DNA from: Prochlorococcus sp. AG-347-I19
GTDB taxonomy: Bacteria; Cyanobacteriota; Cyanobacteriia; PCC-6307; Cyanobiaceae
Assembly: GCA_003279105.1 (NCBI GenBank)
Contig: QCBO01000008.1
Span: forward strand, 1-58,825
Length of the DNA stretch: 58,825 nucleotides
Direction: 5' to 3'
The notes below the pieces were generated by a model. The model saw only the letters and a program-made list of their open reading frames with translations, had not been told where the DNA came from and did no database searches. Position numbers and translations under genes: made by a program. The stretch's first letter is position 1; each line of letters opens with the position of its first letter. This document shows, piece by piece, positions 46,338 to 57,943 of the stretch.

Positions 46338-47237
46338 TTAGCTTAAAAAAGACTCTATTTTAATTATTGCATCTTTTAGCAGGTTTTTGTTATTAAGCCA
46401 AAGAGGATTATTTTTATTACGAAACCAAGTTTTTTGTCTTTTGGCAAATTGGATTGTTTTTGTCGCAGTCAACTCAATCGCATTGTCAATTGTTGAACGG
46501 TTATTTAAAACATCCCGAGCTTCTCGGTAACCAATGGTTTCTAATAATGGTAAATCAAATCCGTATTTAGAGATAAGGTGGTACGTCTCATCAATAATTC
46601 CAGATAAAAACATATTTTTTGTTCTTTGAAAAATTCTTTCTTTCAAATTATCTCTATCTAATCCTAGCTCTAGGATTTTCCAGTTAGGCGGTTTTTGAAC
46701 TTTCAGAGTTGACAAAGGTTGACCTTTTACATAGAAGACTTCTAAAGCTCTTATTATTCGAATGTGGTCAGAAAAATTGATTTTTTTTGTTGATAATGGA
46801 TCACAAATTTTTAACAGGTCCCAACATTTTTCTTGACCTAGTTCTTCTAATTGTCTTCTTAAATTATTTTGAGGAGGAACATCTGGTACAAAAAACCCTT
46901 TTGTGATTGAGTTCATATACAACCCACTTCCTCCAACAAGAAAAGGTAATTTTTTTTGTTTAATTTCTCCTTTAATAGATTTTTGAGCAATTTCTTGAAA
47001 TTGTTTCACATTAATTGGATTGATTGGTTCCTCAATATCTATTAAAAAATGCTTTATTTTTTTTTGTTGGTTTTTAGATGGCTTGGCTGTTCCAATATCC
47101 ATGGACTTATAAATTTGCCTTGAATCGACATTGTGTATATGAGTTTTAAAATATTCCGCAATTTCAATAGCTAATTCTGTTTTGCCACTTGCAGTAGGCC
47201 CAATTAAAATTATTACATGAGGTGGATATGAAGACAT
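46338..47237 (-). CDS. miaA: tRNA dimethylallyltransferase
   Basis: MiaA adds the dimethylallyl group to adenosine 37 of tRNAs reading UNN codons. The 299-residue protein has the P-loop [19 protein letters not shown] near residue 10, the substrate-recognition [20 protein letters not shown] block near 34 and [17 protein letters not shown] near 97. The [12 protein letters not shown] and [12 protein letters not shown] tRNA-contact motifs are also present. It is divergent from gyrB across a 150-base spacer in which I see no further feature. Confidence 0.95.
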   Translation of the reverse strand: MSSYPPHVIILIGPTASGKTELAIEIAEYFKTHIHNVDSRQIYKSMDIGTAKPSKNQQKKIKHFLIDIEEPINPINVKQFQEIAQKSIKGEIKQKKLPFLVGGSGLYMNSITKGFFVPDVPPQNNLRRQLEELGQEKCWDLLKICDPLSTKKINFSDHIRIIRALEVFYVKGQPLSTLKVQKPPNWKILELGLDRDNLKERIFQRTKNMFLSGIIDETYHLISKYGFDLPLLETIGYREARDVLNNRSTIDNAIELTATKTIQFAKRQKTWFRNKNNPLWLNNKNLLKDAIIKIESFLS

Positions 47238-47387
47238 ATGAATTTCTGAAGAAAAATATTTTAGCTATATAATTAAAGTGATTAAATTTTTCATTGACTT
47301 CGAGCCTTTATCTTATTGCGGTGGTAAATTTAATAAAAGACCTTTTAAAAATAACATTTTAAAAGTTTAATATTTTTTTTATATTAA

Positions 47388-49681
<2,294 letters not shown>

Positions 49682-49684
49682 ATT

Positions 49685-50050
49685 TTGGATTTTAGTTCAA
49701 TAACTATAATTTTAATTGGCAGCACTTTTGGATTAATACTGAGAATATTCATACAAAATAATTTTAAAAAATGTATAGGTTTTGATATCCAAAGTACTTC
49801 AATAGTGAATTTTTTATCATCTTTTTTTTTAGGAATTTTAGTAGCTTTAAATTTTATTAATAACGAAATATTAGTGTTATTTTATAGCGGTTTTTTAGGC
49901 TGTTTTAGTACATTTTCTTCTTTTATATATCAACTATTTATTCTATTTAATAAGAGAAAATTTCTAAAATTATTTCTCCATTATATTGTAGTGATAATTT
50001 TTTCATTCCTTTTTTTTTATTTAGGTTATTTTCTTGTTCAGTTTTTTTAA
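49685..50050 (+). CDS. crcB: Fluoride channel subunit, CrcB/FluC type (first copy)
   Basis: Fluc channels are dimers of four-helix subunits that export fluoride. The 121-residue protein has four membrane segments and keeps the family landmarks: IGSTFGLILR in helix 1, the helix-2 asparagine in STSIVNFLSSFFLGI, and the phenylalanine-box helix GFLGCFSTFSSFIYQLF near residues 73-89. The Gly of the helix-2 GSF motif is Ser (SSF). The start is TTG; the first in-frame ATG would delete helix 1, so a non-ATG start is required. It lies directly between the exported small protein and the second copy. Confidence 0.85.
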   Translation: MDFSSITIILIGSTFGLILRIFIQNNFKKCIGFDIQSTSIVNFLSSFFLGILVALNFINNEILVLFYSGFLGCFSTFSSFIYQLFILFNKRKFLKLFLHYIVVIIFSFLFFYLGYFLVQFF

Positions 50051-50380
50051 ATGAAAGTAAATAATTTTATTTATATTCTTATAACTGCTTTCCTAGCTAC
50101 TTTTCTAAGGTTAACTATAAATAATAATTTTTTTATTTCAATAATTGGATCATTTTTTGTGGGTCTTTTAATCAGTAAAAGATTAAGTGATTCAACTGAA
50201 AAAATTTTATTTAGTGGTTTTTTTTCTTGCTTTACATCCTTTAGTGGATTTATATTTTTTTTGTACAAAATTTTAAATCAAGGGGATTGGTTAAAATTTA
50301 TAATTTTTTTTAATTTAATCATTATCGTAAATTTATTCACAATGGTTTTCGGGTTCTGGATAAGTAGAAAAATTACTTAG
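50051..50380 (+). CDS. crcB: Fluoride channel subunit, CrcB/FluC type (second copy)
   Basis: The 109-residue protein begins immediately after the stop of the first copy (no spacer). It has the same four-helix plan, with a divergent helix 1 (ITAFLATFLRLTI), ISIIGSFFVGLL in helix 2, and GFFSCFTSFSGFIFFLYKIL as the phenylalanine-box helix. The helix-2 asparagine is replaced by Ser, although the GSF motif is intact, the reverse of the first copy. Paired adjacent crcB genes normally make heterodimers, so these two subunits probably work together. Confidence 0.82.
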   Translation: MKVNNFIYILITAFLATFLRLTINNNFFISIIGSFFVGLLISKRLSDSTEKILFSGFFSCFTSFSGFIFFLYKILNQGDWLKFIIFFNLIIIVNLFTMVFGFWISRKIT

Positions 50381-50386
50381 ATTTCA

Positions 50387-50392
50387 TATAAT
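50387..50392 (+). promoter_or_regulatory. Candidate -10 box for mgtE
   Basis: TATAAT lies 31 bases before the mgtE ATG and just after the crcB stop, giving a leader of about 25 bases. AAGGAA at 50410-50415, 8 bases before the ATG, is a strong ribosome binding site. This suggests mgtE has its own start even though it follows gyrB-crcB. Confidence 0.5.
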
Positions 50393-50423
50393 GGTGTTGT
50401 TACTTTGATAAGGAATTATATTT

Positions 50424-51830
50424 ATGAATGAAAATAATCTTGAAACAGTTACATCGTTATCTTCAGACTTAAGTACAAGAGAAAATATTACTATTAAACT
50501 TGAGGAATTGCTTATCGCGGGGAATTATGATGAGGCAAAGTTACTTTTAGAGCCATCTCAACCTGTTGATATTGCAGATGCTATTGGAAGCCTTCCACAA
50601 ATATTGCAGGCATTGGCATTTCGATTATTAAAGAAAAATGAAGCAATTGAGGTTTATGAATATTTAGATCCAGTAGTTCAGCAAACTTTATTAGAAAGAC
50701 TTCGTTCAGGAGAAGTCTTAGAAATCGTTGAAAAAATGTCTCCTGATGATAGGGTTCAACTCTTTGATGAATTACCTGCAAAAGTTGTACGAAAATTTTT
50801 ATCTGCTCTTAGTCCTGGTGAAAGGAAAGTAACAGCTGAATTACTGGGATATGAGCCTGAAACTGCTGGAAGATTAATGACAACTGAATTTATAGATCTT
50901 AAAGAGATGCAAACAGCTGCTGAGGCCCTTTCTTTAGTTAGAAAAAGAGCCCCATTTACTGAAACTATCTATAGCTTATATGTTACAGATAAAGAAAGAC
51001 ATTTAACTGGTATTCTCTCTTTAAGAGACCTTGTAACTGCTGATCCCTCTAAGCCAATTGGTGATGTTATGACAAGAGATGTCGTTAATATCTCTACTAA
51101 TACGAACCAAGAAGAAGTTGCTAGAGCAATACAAAGATATGATTTTTTAGCACTCCCAGTCGTTGATAAAGAAAAAAGACTTGTTGGGATAGTAACTGTC
51201 GATGATTTAATTGATGTCATAGAACAAGAAGCAACAAGAGACATTTATGCAGCGGGGGCAGTACAATCTGGCGATGAAGATGATTATTTTCAAAGTAGTT
51301 TGTTTACGATTGCTCGAAGAAGAATTTTATGGCTATTAATTTTGGTTTTGGCAAATGGTTTAACGACAAAAGTTATAGCTATGAATGATCAAATATTAAA
51401 AGAAATAGTTTTATTAGCTGCATTTATTCCACTACTTATAGGTACTGGCGGAAATGTTGGTGCGCAAAGTTCAACGGTTGTTATTCGAGGTTTGAGTACT
51501 CAAAAATTGAAGTCTCTTGGAGCAATTAAGGCAGTAGTGAAGGAGGCAATAACAGGTGCTCTTTTAGGTGTTTTTATGATGCTTGTAATATTTCCCTTCG
51601 CTTGGTGGCAAGGAGAGGGACCTTTAATCGCCTATGCGGTGGGTATAAGTTTAATATCCATTACAACTTTAGCTGCTACAACCGGAGCGATCCTCCCATT
51701 GTTGTTTGACAGAATGAAATTGGATCCAGCCTTAATGTCCTCACCTTTCATTACAACCGTCACTGATATTGCTGGTGTATTTATTTATCTAAGTACAGCA
51801 AAATGGCTATTAAGCTCTTCATTAGCCTAA
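50424..51830 (+). CDS. mgtE: Magnesium transporter MgtE
   Basis: MgtE is a magnesium-gated magnesium channel. The 468-residue protein has the helical N domain (about residues 20-145, with DEVARKF-like repeats such as LFDELPAKVVRKFLSALSP) and a CBS pair (residues about 150-275, for example IGDVMTRDVVNISTNTNQEE and LPVVDKEKRLVGIVTVDDLIDV). A plug helix and five membrane helices follow (WLLILVLANGLTTKVI, LAAFIPLLIGTGGNVGAQSSTVVIRGL). The pore block DPALMSSPFITTVTDIAGVFIYL lies near 435-457. Length and order are normal. Confidence 0.95.
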   Translation: MNENNLETVTSLSSDLSTRENITIKLEELLIAGNYDEAKLLLEPSQPVDIADAIGSLPQILQALAFRLLKKNEAIEVYEYLDPVVQQTLLERLRSGEVLEIVEKMSPDDRVQLFDELPAKVVRKFLSALSPGERKVTAELLGYEPETAGRLMTTEFIDLKEMQTAAEALSLVRKRAPFTETIYSLYVTDKERHLTGILSLRDLVTADPSKPIGDVMTRDVVNISTNTNQEEVARAIQRYDFLALPVVDKEKRLVGIVTVDDLIDVIEQEATRDIYAAGAVQSGDEDDYFQSSLFTIARRRILWLLILVLANGLTTKVIAMNDQILKEIVLLAAFIPLLIGTGGNVGAQSSTVVIRGLSTQKLKSLGAIKAVVKEAITGALLGVFMMLVIFPFAWWQGEGPLIAYAVGISLISITTLAATTGAILPLLFDRMKLDPALMSSPFITTVTDIAGVFIYLSTAKWLLSSSLA

Positions 51831-51897
51831 ATTCAGTAGGTATTTATTCTCATTTTTTTAAAAATGTGGATTTTTTTGTTTAACTTTACATTTCTTA

Positions 51898-52932
51898 ATG
51901 GTATTGTTTACAAAACATCATTCAACTTTCATGTCTTCTGAAACAATAAATGAAAATAAGCTAGCGTCAATAGCAAGTATAAAAGCTAGTAATGATGTAG
52001 ATCTTGTTCGATCATACTTGAGAGATATAGGAAGAGTTCCTTTATTATCGCATGAGCAAGAAATTACACTAGGTCGCCAAGTTCAAGAGTTCATGGAAGT
52101 TGAAAGAGCAGAATTAGAAATTAATGAATTAACAGGAGATAAGCCAAGTATTGATGAATTATCGGCCAAATTAAACTTATCTACCTCCATAATTAAAAAA
52201 AGATTAAGAGCTGGACAGAGAGCTAAGGAAAGGATGGTTGCAGCAAACTTACGATTGGTGGTAAGCGTTGCAAAAAAATATACTAAAAGAAACATGGAAC
52301 TTTTAGATCTAATTCAGGAGGGAACTATAGGACTAGTCAGAGGGGTCGAAAAATTTGATCCAGCCAGAGGTTATAAATTTTCAACATATGCATACTGGTG
52401 GATTAGACAAGGTATTACAAGAGCTATAGCTGAAAAAAGTCGGGCGATTAGGTTACCAATTCATATAACTGAAATGTTGAATAAGTTAAAAAAAGGTCAA
52501 AGAGAGCTCAGTCAAGAAATGTCTAGGACTCCAACTGTAACTGAACTTGCAAAATACGTTGAGCTTCCTGAAGATGATGTTAAAGATTTGATGTGTAAAG
52601 CTGGGCAGCCAGTTAGTCTTGAAACCAAAGTTGGCGATGGCGAAGATACTGTTTTATTAGATTTACTAGCTGGAGGCGAAGATTTGCCTGACGAACAAAT
52701 AGAAATGGATTGTATGAGAGGTGATCTGCATTCTCTCTTACATCAATTGCCTGATCTGCAATGCAGGGTTTTAAGAATGAGATACGGAATGGATGGTGAT
52801 GAGCCAATGTCTCTTACAGGTATAGGGAGGGTACTAGGGATAAGCAGAGATCGAGTAAGAAATCTAGAACGAGATGGATTAAGAGGCTTGAGAAGACTTA
52901 GTGATAATGTCGAAGCTTACTTTGTTTCTTGA
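51898..52932 (+). CDS. Group 2 RNA polymerase sigma factor (sigma-70 family)
   Basis: The 344-residue protein has sigma region 1.2 (DLVRSYLRDIGRVPLLSHEQE, residues about 41-61) and region 2 (AANLRLVVSVAKKYTKRN, DLIQEGTIGLVRGVEKFD, KFSTYAYWWIRQGITRAI, near 118-182). Region 3 (IRLPIHITEMLNKLKKGQREL) and region 4 (MRYGMDGDEPMSLTGIGRVLGISRDRVRNLE) follow. Region 1.1 is absent and the chain is shorter than the housekeeping SigA, which marks it as a group 2 factor, a class used in cyanobacteria for stress and light-dependent transcription. An alternative start at the ATG 51931 would remove 11 residues. Its last 16 bases overlap the convergent hydrolase gene. Confidence 0.93.
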   Translation: MVLFTKHHSTFMSSETINENKLASIASIKASNDVDLVRSYLRDIGRVPLLSHEQEITLGRQVQEFMEVERAELEINELTGDKPSIDELSAKLNLSTSIIKKRLRAGQRAKERMVAANLRLVVSVAKKYTKRNMELLDLIQEGTIGLVRGVEKFDPARGYKFSTYAYWWIRQGITRAIAEKSRAIRLPIHITEMLNKLKKGQRELSQEMSRTPTVTELAKYVELPEDDVKDLMCKAGQPVSLETKVGDGEDTVLLDLLAGGEDLPDEQIEMDCMRGDLHSLLHQLPDLQCRVLRMRYGMDGDEPMSLTGIGRVLGISRDRVRNLERDGLRGLRRLSDNVEAYFVS

Positions 52933-53831
52933 ATAAATTCACTTATTAACTTATTTGTTTTTTCAGGTTCTTCATCATGAGGACAATGACCAGCCCCATT
53001 TATAATATCTAATCTTTTAATATTGCTGAATTGTTTTTTCCACTCTTTTGCTTCATTTAAAGATTCCCAAGGATCTTTTTCTCCCCAAATCAATTGGATT
53101 GGAGCGTCAACCTTATCGAAAAGGTCAGTAGCAAGATAGTCATTAAACAAGTTAATAAAACCTCGAAATGCTTCTTTAGAATTTTTTCTTTGCGAGGGTT
53201 GATAAAGTATTTCAATCAATTCTTTATCGATATTTTTTCTTGTAGGGTAAGCTTGTTCGAGTATTTTCTTAATAACTTTTGGATTAGCAGCTCTTGTAAA
53301 AAGTGTATTGCTAATTACTCTTTGTCTGACAATCGTTTTAAGGACGGGTCTCAATAGATTCATTAAGATATCACTTTTTTTTAAACGTTTATCATCCATA
53401 GTTCTTTGTGCACAATCAATCAAAATTACACCTTTGCAATTATCTTTTAGGATTTCAGCAGCTTTCAATGCAATAACACCACCAATTGAATTTCCTACCA
53501 AGTAAACAGGAGATTTTATTACCTCTGCATAAAATGTTGATATTTGATTACTCCATAAGTCAAATGAATATTTAATTGAGTTTTCTTTATAAGGTTCGTA
53601 ATCTAATAAAGCACTAGGCTGACTGCTTTTCCCAAATCCTAATAAGTCAATTGCGTAGCAATTAGAAAATTTCCCGAGAAAATCTTGATTATATCTCCAG
53701 TGGTTTTTTGACGCCCCAAAACCATGAACTAATAAAATTTTAATATTTTTTTCAGAAGTAGATTCTTTCGATAAAGACCAAGAAATTTCCCAATTTTTCC
53801 ATTTCCAAATTTCAGATTTGTTTAAAGACAC
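52917..53831 (-). CDS. Alpha/beta hydrolase
   Basis: The 304-residue protein is an alpha/beta hydrolase. It has the oxyanion-type VHGFGASKNHWRYN near residue 33, the nucleophile elbow VYLVGNSIGGVIALKAAE with Ser near 115, an Asp-bearing strand (IQLIWGEKDPWE) and the catalytic His in INGAGHCPHDEEPE near 280. The substrate cannot be told. Proteins of this type in cyanobacteria are often called lipases or chlorophyll-related hydrolases, without proof. Convergent with the sigma factor gene (16-base overlap). Confidence 0.85.
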   Translation of the reverse strand: MSLNKSEIWKWKNWEISWSLSKESTSEKNIKILLVHGFGASKNHWRYNQDFLGKFSNCYAIDLLGFGKSSQPSALLDYEPYKENSIKYSFDLWSNQISTFYAEVIKSPVYLVGNSIGGVIALKAAEILKDNCKGVILIDCAQRTMDDKRLKKSDILMNLLRPVLKTIVRQRVISNTLFTRAANPKVIKKILEQAYPTRKNIDKELIEILYQPSQRKNSKEAFRGFINLFNDYLATDLFDKVDAPIQLIWGEKDPWESLNEAKEWKKQFSNIKRLDIINGAGHCPHDEEPEKTNKLISEFIQETK

Positions 53832-53919
53832 TAGGAATACGCTTTTAATTAAACTTTAATTCAAAAAAAAATTATTTGTTTTTCATAAATTATTCTTAGT
53901 TAAGACAAAGCGTTCATTT

Positions 53920-54918
53920 ATGAAAAAGAAAAAGGTCATATGTATTGGAGAGGCTTTAATAGACAGAATCAGAAATAAGTCAAATCTAGGATTCACAGAT
54001 TTTTTGGGTGGCGCGCCAGCAAATGTAGCTTGTGCATTAAGAAAATTAAAAATAGATTCAATATTTATAGGAAGTTTGGGTAGTGATGATTATGGAAAAA
54101 AATTCATTACTCAATTTAATGCACTGGACATTAACTTAGATTTTTTGCAATTAGATAATGATTCATCTACACGCGTGGTTAATGTAGATAGAGATCGATT
54201 TGGAGACCGTTTTTTTTCAGGCTTTGAGGAAAATTCTTATTCATGCTTTGCAGATGAAGTTCTTAGTAAGAAATTAATCGAAAAAGAAATTTTAAATTTA
54301 GAGGAATCTTTGCTAGAAACAAAATATTTGGTTACAGGAACGATCTTATTATCATCTCCAATATCAGCAGAGACAATTTTTTTTATTCTTGAGGAGGCTA
54401 AAAAATTTGAAGTCAAAATAGTTATTGATTTGAATTGGAGAGAGGTCTTTTGGGATCATTCAAGTTTTTCATCAGAAATTAGTAAAGCCTCGAGAGTTAA
54501 TTTAATCAGAAATTTTTTAAATAATGCAAATGTTTTAAAACTTGCCAAGGAAGAAGCAACTTTGTTTTTTGAGGATGAAAATCCCCTGCGAATATCTCAA
54601 CAATTATCTAATAGACCAGATGTAATAATAACTGATGGTAAAAATCCCGTTGCATGGTACATCAATGGATTTAAGGGAATTACCAAAACCCCTTCTTCTC
54701 AAAAAATTGTTGATACAACTGGCGCAGGCGATGCTTTTCTAGCTGGCTTAATTTCAAAATTTATTTCTTCTGGCTATCCTTCAAATGAACTTGAGATAGA
54801 AGATTGCATTAAGTTCGCAGGTGTTTGTGGATTATTAACTTGTCTTGGTGAAGGCGCCATCGAGCAACAGCCATATTATGAGAAGGTTAATAAATTTTTG
54901 GGATCTCTTATTTCGTAG
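53920..54918 (+). CDS. PfkB-family sugar kinase, fructokinase-like
   Basis: The 332-residue ribokinase-fold protein begins KVICIGEALIDRI, with GGAPANVACALRKLKIDSIFIGSLG near residue 31 and the ATP/anion-hole signature VDTTGAGDAFLAGLISKF near 265. The PAN(V)ACAL block is typical of bacterial fructokinases, so fructose to fructose-6-phosphate is the likely reaction, but ribokinase-like or other sugar substrates are not excluded. Its 3' end overlaps tsaE by 43 bases. Confidence 0.85.
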   Translation: MKKKKVICIGEALIDRIRNKSNLGFTDFLGGAPANVACALRKLKIDSIFIGSLGSDDYGKKFITQFNALDINLDFLQLDNDSSTRVVNVDRDRFGDRFFSGFEENSYSCFADEVLSKKLIEKEILNLEESLLETKYLVTGTILLSSPISAETIFFILEEAKKFEVKIVIDLNWREVFWDHSSFSSEISKASRVNLIRNFLNNANVLKLAKEEATLFFEDENPLRISQQLSNRPDVIITDGKNPVAWYINGFKGITKTPSSQKIVDTTGAGDAFLAGLISKFISSGYPSNELEIEDCIKFAGVCGLLTCLGEGAIEQQPYYEKVNKFLGSLIS

Positions 54919-55325
54919 ATTCTTCCAGAATTTTTTGCGTAACTAATTTCTATTTTCCAGAAATTATCAATAACTGGCTCTATTAATTCTGGCCATTCAA
55001 TAACTAAAATAGCTTGTCTTTGTGTTGCCTCTTCTTCTTCTGAAAAAAAAACTTCTTTTGCTGAAGAAATATTATCTAACCTGTATAAATCAAGGTGAAT
55101 TAACGGAATTTTTCCGGAGTTGTAGTGATGCGATAAAGCAAATGTAGGGCTTGTAATGTCTTCAGAGATTGATAAGCCTTTAGCAATCCCTTGAACAAAT
55201 GAAGTTTTCCCAGCCCCAATTGGGCCTTGTAATAAAACAATTGATTGGGGATTTAATTTCTTTGAGAGCTTTTTTCCTAAATTTAAAGTCTCTTTTAAAT
55301 TCTCAACAAACACAAAATTAACCAA
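54876..55325 (-). CDS. tsaE: tRNA threonylcarbamoyladenosine biosynthesis ATPase TsaE
   Basis: TsaE works with TsaB and TsaD to make t6A37 in ANN-decoding tRNAs. The 149-residue protein has Walker [23 protein letters not shown] near residue 36, the [12 protein letters not shown] block near 57 and the HLDLYRLD Walker-B-like strand near 75, then VIEWPELI. Length is normal. It starts divergently from ahcY (38-base spacer) and overlaps the sugar kinase gene by 43 bases at its 3' end. Confidence 0.93.
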   Translation of the reverse strand: MVNFVFVENLKETLNLGKKLSKKLNPQSIVLLQGPIGAGKTSFVQGIAKGLSISEDITSPTFALSHHYNSGKIPLIHLDLYRLDNISSAKEVFFSEEEEATQRQAILVIEWPELIEPVIDNFWKIEISYAKNSGRIYEIRDPKNLLTFS

Positions 55326-55363
55326 AAATCATTTATAGTTTAATAGAAAAAACTTTATTAGAA

Positions 55364-56782
55364 ATGGTTATCTTAAATTCAGTTAGAACCTCTACACCTA
55401 ATTACGTTATTGCTGATATATCTTTATCAGATTTTGGACGTAAAGAAATTAAAATTGCTGAAACAGAAATGCCAGGATTAATGGCACTTAGAAATAAATA
55501 TCAATCCGAAAAGCCACTAAAAGGGGCAAAAATAGCTGGAAGTCTTCATATGACTATCCAGACAGCAGTTTTAATAGAAACTCTTGTTGATCTCGGTGCA
55601 GAAGTGAAATGGGCCTCATGCAATATTTTTTCAACTCAAGATCATGCGGCTGCAGCTATCGCAGATCAAGGAATTGCTGTATACGCAAAAAAAGGTGAAA
55701 CTCTTGATGAATATTGGCAATACACCCACTACATTCTTGATTGGGGTTCAGACTCTCCAAATATGATTCTAGATGATGGTGGAGATGCAACTGGCTTATT
55801 GATACTTGGTAGTAAAGCAGAAAAAGATTTATCTGTTTTAGATAATCCTGGTAATGAAGAAGAAATTGCTTTATTCAACTCTATTAAGTCTAAGTTGAAA
55901 AATGATAGTGACTTTTATTCTAGAATTAAGAGTAATATTATTGGTGTCACTGAAGAAACTACAACGGGAGTTGCAAGACTTTATCAACTGCAAAAGCAAA
56001 ATGCTTTACCTTTCCCCGCTATTAACGTTAATGATTCAGTAACTAAGAGCAAATTTGATAATTTATATGGCTGTCGTGAATCTTTAGTTGATAGCATAAA
56101 GCGTGCAACTGACGTGATGATTGCTGGGAAGGTAGCTTTAGTAATGGGTTTTGGTGATGTAGGAAAGGGTTCAGCACAGTCATTACGTGGACTTGGTGCA
56201 ATCGTCAAAGTTGCTGAAGTCGATCCAATTTGTGCTCTTCAAGCAGCAATGGAAGGTTTTAGCGTTGTTACGCTAGATGATGTTGTGAAAGATATAGATA
56301 TTTTTGTTACGGCCACTGGTAATTATCAAGTAATAACACATGAAAATCTTCTCAAGATGAAGGACGAGGCCATAGTTTGTAATATTGGACATTTCGATAA
56401 TGAAATTGATGTAGCTTCATTAAAAAATTATCAATGGGAAAATATTAAGCCCCAAGTTGATCACATAACTCTACCTAGTGGAAATAGAATTATTCTTTTA
56501 GCTGAGGGTAGATTAGTCAATTTAGGATGTGCCACTGGCCACCCAAGCTTCGTTATGAGTAATTCTTTTACTAATCAAGTGTTAGCTCAAATCGAACTTT
56601 TCAATAAGTCAGAGCAATATGAGAAAGAAGTTTATGTTTTACCAAAACACCTAGATGAAATGGTGGCTAGATTACATTTAGATAAAATTGGTGCAAAATT
56701 AACAAAATTAACTAAAGAACAGGCTGATTATATTAATGTTTCTGTTGATGGACCCTATAAACCAGAACTTTATAGATACTAA
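55364..56782 (+). CDS. ahcY: Adenosylhomocysteinase
   Basis: AhcY hydrolyses S-adenosylhomocysteine to adenosine and homocysteine, relieving product inhibition of methyltransferases. The 472-residue protein has [25 protein letters not shown] near residue 51 and the conserved [16 protein letters not shown] near 83. The NAD motif [15 protein letters not shown] lies near 263 and [17 protein letters not shown] near 398. The usual C-terminal PYKPELYRY supplies the Lys/Tyr that close the NAD site of the partner subunit. The 38-base spacer is too small for an SAH riboswitch. Confidence 0.97.
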   Translation: MVILNSVRTSTPNYVIADISLSDFGRKEIKIAETEMPGLMALRNKYQSEKPLKGAKIAGSLHMTIQTAVLIETLVDLGAEVKWASCNIFSTQDHAAAAIADQGIAVYAKKGETLDEYWQYTHYILDWGSDSPNMILDDGGDATGLLILGSKAEKDLSVLDNPGNEEEIALFNSIKSKLKNDSDFYSRIKSNIIGVTEETTTGVARLYQLQKQNALPFPAINVNDSVTKSKFDNLYGCRESLVDSIKRATDVMIAGKVALVMGFGDVGKGSAQSLRGLGAIVKVAEVDPICALQAAMEGFSVVTLDDVVKDIDIFVTATGNYQVITHENLLKMKDEAIVCNIGHFDNEIDVASLKNYQWENIKPQVDHITLPSGNRIILLAEGRLVNLGCATGHPSFVMSNSFTNQVLAQIELFNKSEQYEKEVYVLPKHLDEMVARLHLDKIGAKLTKLTKEQADYINVSVDGPYKPELYRY

Positions 56783-56784
56783 GA

Positions 56785-57444
56785 TTGAGTTTCATTTTTG
56801 TAAATTTTCTTACTTCAATTCCTGATTACATAAGCTTGGCTGTTGAAAAAAATTCAACTATTGCATACCTTACTATTTGTCTAGCTATGTTTTTAGAGAA
56901 TATAATCCCCCCAATCCCTTCGGAAATAATAATGCCATTGGGTGGCTTTTTTGTGTATCAACAAAAATTAAACTTCTATATTTTAGTTTTTTGGGGATTA
57001 CTTGGCACTATTTTAGGATCGTTGCCTTGGTATTATTTAGGTAGATTAGTAAATGAAAAAAGACTTTCAAATTTTCTAGATAAAAAGGGAAAATATCTGG
57101 GTATTTCTTCTAATGATCTAAACAAAAGTAAAAGGTGGTTTGATAAATATGGGGTATCTTTAGTCTTTTGGGGCCGATTAGTACCAGGAATAAGAACTTT
57201 AATTTCAGTTCCCGCTGGCATAGAACTTATGCCATTAAGAAAATTTTTGCTTTGGACTACCTTTGGTAGCTTGATATGGATAGCACTTCTCACTTATTCA
57301 GGATATTTATTTGGTGAAAACTATCTAATCATTGAAACTTACTTAGATAAAATCAAATTTTTTGTAAAGCCAATTTTAGTTTTAATTATCTTATATTTTT
57401 TTATAAGAATACTTATGAGATTTTTGAAAAAAAATAGAGCTTAG
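56785..57444 (+). CDS. DedA-family membrane protein
   Basis: The 219-residue protein has about five membrane segments and the DedA/SNARE-associated (VTT) landmarks: FLENIIPPIPSEIIMPLGGFFV (residues about 36-57), GLLGTILGSLPWYYLGRL, and the conserved FWGRLVPGIRTLISVPAG followed by MPLRKFLLWTTFGSLIW. DedA proteins are linked to lipid scrambling and envelope proton-motive balance. The frame starts at TTG (56785), 2 bases after the ahcY stop, and overlaps the convergent ssb by 4 bases. Confidence 0.9.
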   Translation: MSFIFVNFLTSIPDYISLAVEKNSTIAYLTICLAMFLENIIPPIPSEIIMPLGGFFVYQQKLNFYILVFWGLLGTILGSLPWYYLGRLVNEKRLSNFLDKKGKYLGISSNDLNKSKRWFDKYGVSLVFWGRLVPGIRTLISVPAGIELMPLRKFLLWTTFGSLIWIALLTYSGYLFGENYLIIETYLDKIKFFVKPILVLIILYFFIRILMRFLKKNRA

Positions 57445-57812
57445 AAAGGAATTTCACTCGAGTTACTGCTGTTGGAATATTGATTATTATCAGACTCTTT
57501 TCGTGAGCCAAGTAAGTTTAATCTATCTACTCTAACAACTGGTTTATATCTATCTTCTCCAGTATTTTTATCTTTCCAACTATCAATTTTAAAGCTTCCT
57601 GTAATTCCAATTAATGATCCTTTTTTTACATAATCTGCGGCTATTTGTGCTTGCTTGCCCCATATTTCTAAATTAAACCAATCTGGCTCTTCATCTCTGC
57701 TTCTTCTGTTAACTGCAATTGTGAAATTAGCAACGATACTGCCTGATTCAAAATATCTAACATCAGGTTCTCGTCCTGCTCTTCCTACAAGATTAATAGT
57801 GTTAATTTCCAT
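57441..57812 (-). CDS. ssb: Single-stranded DNA-binding protein
   Basis: The 123-residue protein has the OB-fold pattern MEINTINLVGRAGREPDVRYFESGSIVANFTIAVNRRSRDE split over residues 1-43. WFNLEIWGKQAQIAADYVKKGSLIGITGSF follows, with the RLNLLGSRKE strand after it. The C-terminus is short, with only one acidic residue before the terminal IPF (SSNSSEIPF). Typical bacterial SSBs end in a more acidic DDDIPF-type tail. It is divergent from mreB (131-base spacer). Confidence 0.92.
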   Translation of the reverse strand: MEINTINLVGRAGREPDVRYFESGSIVANFTIAVNRRSRDEEPDWFNLEIWGKQAQIAADYVKKGSLIGITGSFKIDSWKDKNTGEDRYKPVVRVDRLNLLGSRKESDNNQYSNSSNSSEIPF

Positions 57813-57943
57813 AATTTTTTTTTATATACTACTCATATTTACTCATTTTGCTCAAAGTTTTAAGTGCTATTCATAACTAAACGACAGAATTTCGAGAGCT
57901 TAGCAAAAAATAGATATATTATTTATAAAAAGAAATTCTTATT

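Noticed and set aside
49682-50380. A single crcB gene split by a frameshift
   Set aside because: Each frame has its own four-helix plan and its own phenylalanine-box helix, so these are two subunits, not one broken gene.
55326-55363. SAH riboswitch before ahcY
   Set aside because: The spacer is 38 bases, shorter than the known motif.
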